DNA from: Phascolarctobacterium sp.
GTDB taxonomy: Bacteria > Bacillota > Negativicutes > Acidaminococcales > Acidaminococcaceae
Assembly (NCBI GenBank): GCA_003150755.1
Contig: QAMT01000016.1
Location: forward strand, 1-16,140
Direction of reading: 5' to 3'
Length of the DNA: 16,140 nt
The translations under genes were made by a program, and so were the position numbers. How positions within the stretch are numbered: position 1 is the stretch's first letter; each line of letters starts with the position of its first letter. Of this stretch, positions 12,062-16,140 are shown one piece after another. The notes beneath the pieces were generated by a model, which was given only the letters and a program-made list of their open reading frames with translations, was not told the origin of the DNA and searched no databases.

Positions 12062-15000
12062 ACTCTATCTTTTCATCCGCTGATAACAACTTTTTAAATT
12101 GCACAACCACCTTTCTTTCTACAGTCACTTTTACTACTTGCTTCTGCAATTCGTCACTTGAAGTATTATAATAAATCATATTTAACAACTTAGCAGCATT
12201 ACCTTTCTCAATCTTTTTCTCATTTAACTTCTCATTCAATAAGTTCAAAATTTTCTCATTTTGTTCTGTTTCCTGATTGTCTGTTAAATAACCTTTTGCA
12301 ATTGCATACCAAATTTTCTCATTTTTCAGTCCGTATTGTTCATACATGTCTAATGCTTCTTCTAACTGTGCTGTTGTATAATCGTCTGAATCTTTTCCAA
12401 TGACTTCCAAAACTTCGTCTATCGTTCTTGTCGTGTCTGTATTAAATAATAATTTTCTAATATTCTCAGGCGTATTATTGATATACAGTTTTAAGATAAG
12501 TTTTGAAAATCTTGTTATTGATAACTTATTATAAAATTTCGCCATATCTTTTGATAATGCAGTAATTTCTTCATCAGCATTCATAATTTGATTACTGATA
12601 ATTTCCAGCCCAGATTCTCCCAAACTACTATATGTTCTATTCACTGTTTTTACTGCTGCCTTTTTATCTTGCAACTGTTTAAAATTATCCTTAACAAAAT
12701 TCAGAAGTTCACTAAGATTTTCATTTTTCTCGTTAAAAATAGTGTAATGCGCATACAGAAATTTCGCAATGTCATCAATAACCTCTTTTTTTGGCGTCGC
12801 TATAAATATCCCCGCAGCTTCCACTAATATTTCCTCACTCATATACTCACTCAACGAATTATATGCTTCTACTACTTCTACAGGGAATGTACTGTAATGT
12901 CTGAGAATCTCCTTTTCATAATCCTCCATCCTCTTATCTGATATTTCTTCTTTTAATTCTATCAACTGCTGTACTGCAAATGTAAAGTAATTCTGATATT
13001 CTCCATATAAACGTAAATGTGGGAATATGGTTTCTTCACTTATTTTAACTAACTCATCATTAACACTATTCGTTTCATGCAGTTCTTTCATCAACATGGT
13101 CAATTCATCATATTCTCTACCTGAAGAATATGATGCTTTCGTATCCAATGTCGTAAATAATGTCTGAATTTGCTTAGTTTCACAATATTTCACAAGCCTG
13201 CACACCGCAGATCTGTGTTCTTCTTTTTCAGGTGCATCACTGAATATTTTCTGTATAATACTATCAAATATTTCAATATCATTACCATAGTCTGCAAATG
13301 CGCAAATTATATCTACGACCTTATCAGCGTCTTTGATTTTTCCTAGATATGAAACATATTTTGTAGTTTCATCTTCTCCCGGTTCTAAATCACATGGATA
13401 TTCTATCAGCAAATTATATGTCTCAGAATTACTTTCATCAGGATCCATTGCTGCAACTGTGTTTATAATTACTTGTCTCATGTTTTCCGGGATGTTTTCT
13501 CCAAATGGCGATTTAACAAGTAAATCTAATAATAGTCCATGATACTCCGCATCTCCTGCAAGATATTTAATCAACGCCAGATACTCCACATAATTGTCTT
13601 TTGTAACATAAATTGTAAAGAAATGTGTTAATGTCTCACATTCTTCATCACTGATATCAGCCCTATCTTCAACTAATTCATTCGTAATATGTACAAACAT
13701 TTTTTCCGGAATGTAATCTAAAGTCTCTTCTATCGATAAATCCTGTCCCATAACAGCCAAGTTCATCAAGCCATAGGCTCCATCATCCGCATATTCCTCT
13801 ATCACTTTCTTAACACTTTGCTTCACACCTGCTGAAAAATCATTTTTATATTTCAACATTGATATAATCACACGTTCTACATCTTTTTCTTGTTCCAATT
13901 TGTTCAAATACTGTTCCATTGAAACATCAAATACACTTTTATCCTCTGCGTGATTTCTAACCCAGTAATATTGATTGATATTCAACCATTCTATTCCTGT
14001 ATACTCTACTGTTTTTGCACAGCCTTCTATACGCCTTGAGATTGCTCGAATAACTTCATCACAATATTGCTGATTTATACTCTCAATTAAATTAATTGCC
14101 ATATTACATACTGTGAGTACATCATCTGCATCATCTTCCAAATCCAAATATTGACATATCTTTTCTGCAAAAACAGGTGTATTTTCCAACATTTTCTGCG
14201 CTGACTGCATATTCTTACTAAGCATTGTTTCCATGAATTCTTGCTGTTTTTTATCTCCAGTTAACGCACTTATTTTATCCTGTGCCATGTAAATATATGA
14301 AGCAAGTGACGGAACTTTATTATACTTCTCTGTATGAATCAAATAGTTTATAAGTGATTGATATTTAGGTTTCAACTCATATCTCTCATCTATATTTTCA
14401 AAAAAGCGTCCCACTTCTTCTGACGGTGAATCATTTTCCCCTCGGTACACTTCCACTATCTCTTCCATAGCATTCATATTAAGGAATAAGGTATCATAAA
14501 ATTCATTAAAATCTGCCTGCAATACTGAAATTTTTGCAATCATGCGAATGCTATCCAATTCTGTTGCAAATCCTTTCTGAACAGTCTGCTTCTTCTCTCT
14601 CTTGCATGCAATAATCATATTATTAATAAAATTGTTAATTAGCTTCTTTACTTGTCTTGGTGTTGAAACATGTTTATGAATGACAATATTTTGAACAATT
14701 CTGCAAGCCTCTTCCATGTTTCCATTCATATATTCCATTATAAAATCCTGACAATTTTCCTGGAACAGCTCGACTGCATATTTCTTAATATTAATTTTTA
14801 CCAATTCAGGAATGTATACCTTATATTGGAATAATTTGTCCAAGATAAGGTCACTGTCAATTTTCGATTCTGTACTTGTTAAATTGCTGACTCTTTTTTC
14901 TTCCAACGCTTTCTTCAAAATAGCATCATCAAATGGCACAATAAAAATGCATTTATCCAAATCCATAAACACCTTTAATGCATCTAAAGCTTCTACTATT

Positions 15001-15785
15001 TTCGATGAATCCAAACGATCCAAATCGTCAATAATTGTAATTATTTTCTTATTTGCATATTTCTTTTCCCTTAGTACTGATTTCAAATAGTTCTCATAAT
15101 CATCTCTTGTCTCCAATGGAAAATTCAATCCCACCTGTACATTCTTCTTTTCTGCCAGTTTATCCATGTATATCTTTCCATACCAGACCATAATCGGCAC
15201 GATAAGAATAGTAGCTACATTTTTGCAAAAACATATAAATGACGCACGTAATAGCTCTGGAAAATGTCCCCAAAACAAATTCAAAGCAATACACTTATAT
15301 ATAAACACCAGCAAAAAAATAAATCCTGATATTCCCCAAATCCCCCGAATAGTTTTCTTCCATCTGTGCCACCCGCTTTTTATCTGTTCCGGCGCTTTGA
15401 CATGACTTTGATCATTTTCGATTTTAACATCTTGATTTAAATATTTCTGAAGGATATGCTCAAACTCTTCTTTGCTATTAAATTTTCTTCCTTCTATACC
15501 TTGTAACAATTGTTTTAAAAAAGCTCTTCCAAACTCTTCCTTCTGATATTTCCAGGCATTGATTTCCTGAATCATATATACATCAGTCTGGTCTTGTTCT
15601 AAAACCTTTTTTAACATATTTATTAAAGAAGATTTTCCCATACCCCACTTGCCTATAATTGCCACATTAAATGGCGCATCCGTATACTCAATCATATTTT
15701 TTATATTATTAGCAATATCAACATGTTCAAAAGAATCCTGATCAACTGACTTTAATGCTTCATCTTTTATAAAATAGTTTTTCAT
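12036..15785 (-). CDS. KAP-family P-loop NTPase, 1249 aa, with inserted transmembrane pair
   Basis: The first ~330 residues are a KAP NTPase domain: Walker A GKWGMGKSS (45-53), two membrane helices inserted in the domain (about 147-169, GIWGISGFIFLLVFIYKCIAL split, and 180-203, ending VPIMVWYG), and Walker B IITIIDDLDRLD (248-259) followed by VPFDDAIL. TPRQVKKLINNFINN (around 400) is the conserved KAP lid region. About 800 residues of helical repeats follow, likely a HEAT/TPR-like sensor or scaffold. KAP NTPases are membrane-bound; the founding bacterial member PifA excludes phage T7, and QatA of the QatABCD system is of this type. The start at 15783-15785 has AAAGG 8 nt upstream; an earlier ATG at 15836 has none. 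It leads an operon with the 54-aa and 343-aa genes. Domain assignment is firm; a defence role is inferred. Confidence 0.88.
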   Translation of the reverse strand: MKNYFIKDEALKSVDQDSFEHVDIANNIKNMIEYTDAPFNVAIIGKWGMGKSSLINMLKKVLEQDQTDVYMIQEINAWKYQKEEFGRAFLKQLLQGIEGRKFNSKEEFEHILQKYLNQDVKIENDQSHVKAPEQIKSGWHRWKKTIRGIWGISGFIFLLVFIYKCIALNLFWGHFPELLRASFICFCKNVATILIVPIMVWYGKIYMDKLAEKKNVQVGLNFPLETRDDYENYLKSVLREKKYANKKIITIIDDLDRLDSSKIVEALDALKVFMDLDKCIFIVPFDDAILKKALEEKRVSNLTSTESKIDSDLILDKLFQYKVYIPELVKINIKKYAVELFQENCQDFIMEYMNGNMEEACRIVQNIVIHKHVSTPRQVKKLINNFINNMIIACKREKKQTVQKGFATELDSIRMIAKISVLQADFNEFYDTLFLNMNAMEEIVEVYRGENDSPSEEVGRFFENIDERYELKPKYQSLINYLIHTEKYNKVPSLASYIYMAQDKISALTGDKKQQEFMETMLSKNMQSAQKMLENTPVFAEKICQYLDLEDDADDVLTVCNMAINLIESINQQYCDEVIRAISRRIEGCAKTVEYTGIEWLNINQYYWVRNHAEDKSVFDVSMEQYLNKLEQEKDVERVIISMLKYKNDFSAGVKQSVKKVIEEYADDGAYGLMNLAVMGQDLSIEETLDYIPEKMFVHITNELVEDRADISDEECETLTHFFTIYVTKDNYVEYLALIKYLAGDAEYHGLLLDLLVKSPFGENIPENMRQVIINTVAAMDPDESNSETYNLLIEYPCDLEPGEDETTKYVSYLGKIKDADKVVDIICAFADYGNDIEIFDSIIQKIFSDAPEKEEHRSAVCRLVKYCETKQIQTLFTTLDTKASYSSGREYDELTMLMKELHETNSVNDELVKISEETIFPHLRLYGEYQNYFTFAVQQLIELKEEISDKRMEDYEKEILRHYSTFPVEVVEAYNSLSEYMSEEILVEAAGIFIATPKKEVIDDIAKFLYAHYTIFNEKNENLSELLNFVKDNFKQLQDKKAAVKTVNRTYSSLGESGLEIISNQIMNADEEITALSKDMAKFYNKLSITRFSKLILKLYINNTPENIRKLLFNTDTTRTIDEVLEVIGKDSDDYTTAQLEEALDMYEQYGLKNEKIWYAIAKGYLTDNQETEQNEKILNLLNEKLNEKKIEKGNAAKLLNMIYYNTSSDELQKQVVKVTVERKVVVQFKKLLSADEKIEYDRKRKSM

Positions 15786-15912
15786 AGCCTTTTCCTTTCG
15801 TTTAATTCCTGTATTATTATAAAATAATTTAACCATTATACTCTATGTGGTTACAAATCCCCCTTGTTATATGATACACTTCAACCAATAAAAACTGACG
15901 TCCTTCGACAAA

Positions 15913-15945
15913 ATAAGACAGAAAATTTCCCATCTTCTGTCTTAT
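15913..15945 (-). terminator. Terminator between the interrupted upstream gene and the KAP operon
   Basis: ATAAGACAGAA (15913-15923) pairs perfectly with TTCTGTCTTAT (15935-15945), an 11-bp stem with an 11-nt loop. On the minus strand it runs into TTTTG. It would end transcripts from the gene at 15982-16140 before the KAP promoter region. Confidence 0.65.
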
Positions 15946-15981
15946 CTCCTGTCTCATTATTCTTTTTCTCTCTTCTCCCCG

Positions 15982-16140
15982 TCAAATCTCTTCTATTATT
16001 TCTGGTTTATATTGTAGCAATTCCACGCTAAACGGAATTTCTCCTGACAACCAAGCTCAATTAAACCTTACAGGTGGTAATACGATTGGATCCATACCTG
16101 CTTTTTTTAATGTGTCATAAAAATATGTTCTTATAAATGA
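15982..16140 (-). pseudogene. 3' end of an unrecognised gene with an in-frame TGA
   Basis: From the window edge the frame reads SFIRTYFYDTLKKAG then MDPIVLPPVRFN and meets TGA at 16057-16059. The same frame then stays open for 24 codons (AWLSGEIPFSVELL, QYKPEIIEEI) to a second TGA at 15982-15984, and the composition after the first stop looks protein-like. A G-to-A change of a TGG tryptophan codon would explain it. Alternatively the gene simply ends at 16057. Nothing in the visible residues identifies the family, and most of the gene lies outside the window. Confidence 0.4.

Noticed and set aside
12588..12827. Plus-strand open frames across the KAP gene and other long genes
   Set aside because: They are antisense to strongly supported genes, lack ribosome binding sites and read as low-complexity hydrophobic/aromatic sequence.
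15837..15900. Promoter for the KAP gene with TATAAT at about 15836
   Set aside because: TATAAT-like sequences exist but no -35 box at a proper distance could be found, so I did not list one.
1..16140. CRISPR array, tRNA, rRNA or riboswitch
   Set aside because: No regularly spaced repeats, no tRNA-like cloverleaf and no recognisable conserved RNA motif were seen on either strand.

Overview
The window reads as AT-rich chromosomal DNA from a low-GC Firmicute, most likely a gut-type Lachnospiraceae/Clostridia bacterium. The evidence is strong AGGAG-type ribosome binding sites, TATAAT promoters, very AT-rich accessory genes, and protein flavours (Gp49/HigB toxin, Lachnospiraceae-style IS66 OrfA, uronate nucleotide-sugar genes) common in that group. 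This placement is inference. Every gene supported here lies on the minus strand, so the window is best read from high to low coordinates.

Region 16140-15982 holds the 3' end of an unrecognised gene interrupted by an in-frame TGA, followed by a hairpin terminator (15913-15945). Region 15785-10856 is a compact accessory operon: a 1249-aa KAP-family P-loop NTPase with two membrane segments inserted in its ATPase domain, a 54-aa ORF that overlaps its 3' end by 26 nt, and a 343-aa single-pass membrane protein. It looks like a membrane-associated defence or stress module.

Region 10690-6134 is a nucleotide-sugar cluster. It contains a GHMP kinase whose substrate loop (GAHIDHQ) resembles galacturonokinase rather than galactokinase, a UDP-glucuronate 4-epimerase (GRPDMA motif), a sugar-1-phosphate nucleotidyltransferase and a UDP-glucose 6-dehydrogenase. 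Together they could supply UDP-GlcA and UDP-GalA both de novo (dehydrogenase plus epimerase) and by salvage (kinase plus nucleotidyltransferase) for an acidic surface polysaccharide. A terminator follows at 6060-6095.

Region 6047-5247 is a scar: the left end and truncated OrfA of an IS66-family element, a second IS66-end-like sequence in direct orientation, and a 98-aa stump of an ATPase cut off just after Walker A. Immediately downstream (5239-1696) is an AT-rich two-gene unit: a 432-aa helical protein and a 733-aa protein with TPR-like, GreA/B C-terminal-like and degenerate PIN-like regions. The N-terminal ~140 residues of the 432-aa protein resemble those of the 343-aa membrane protein from the KAP operon, hinting at a shared adaptor domain used by two separate defence-like modules. 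This pairing is the best candidate for an undescribed system.

Region 1677-609 carries a double-hairpin GGGGTCTGACCCC repeat (second copy at 8187-8215), an XRE regulator with a perfect 18-bp palindrome over its promoter, and a REP-associated Y1 transposase (RAYT) whose expected ATG start reads ATA. Region 540-1 holds a HigB/RelE-type toxin and the start of its XRE antitoxin.
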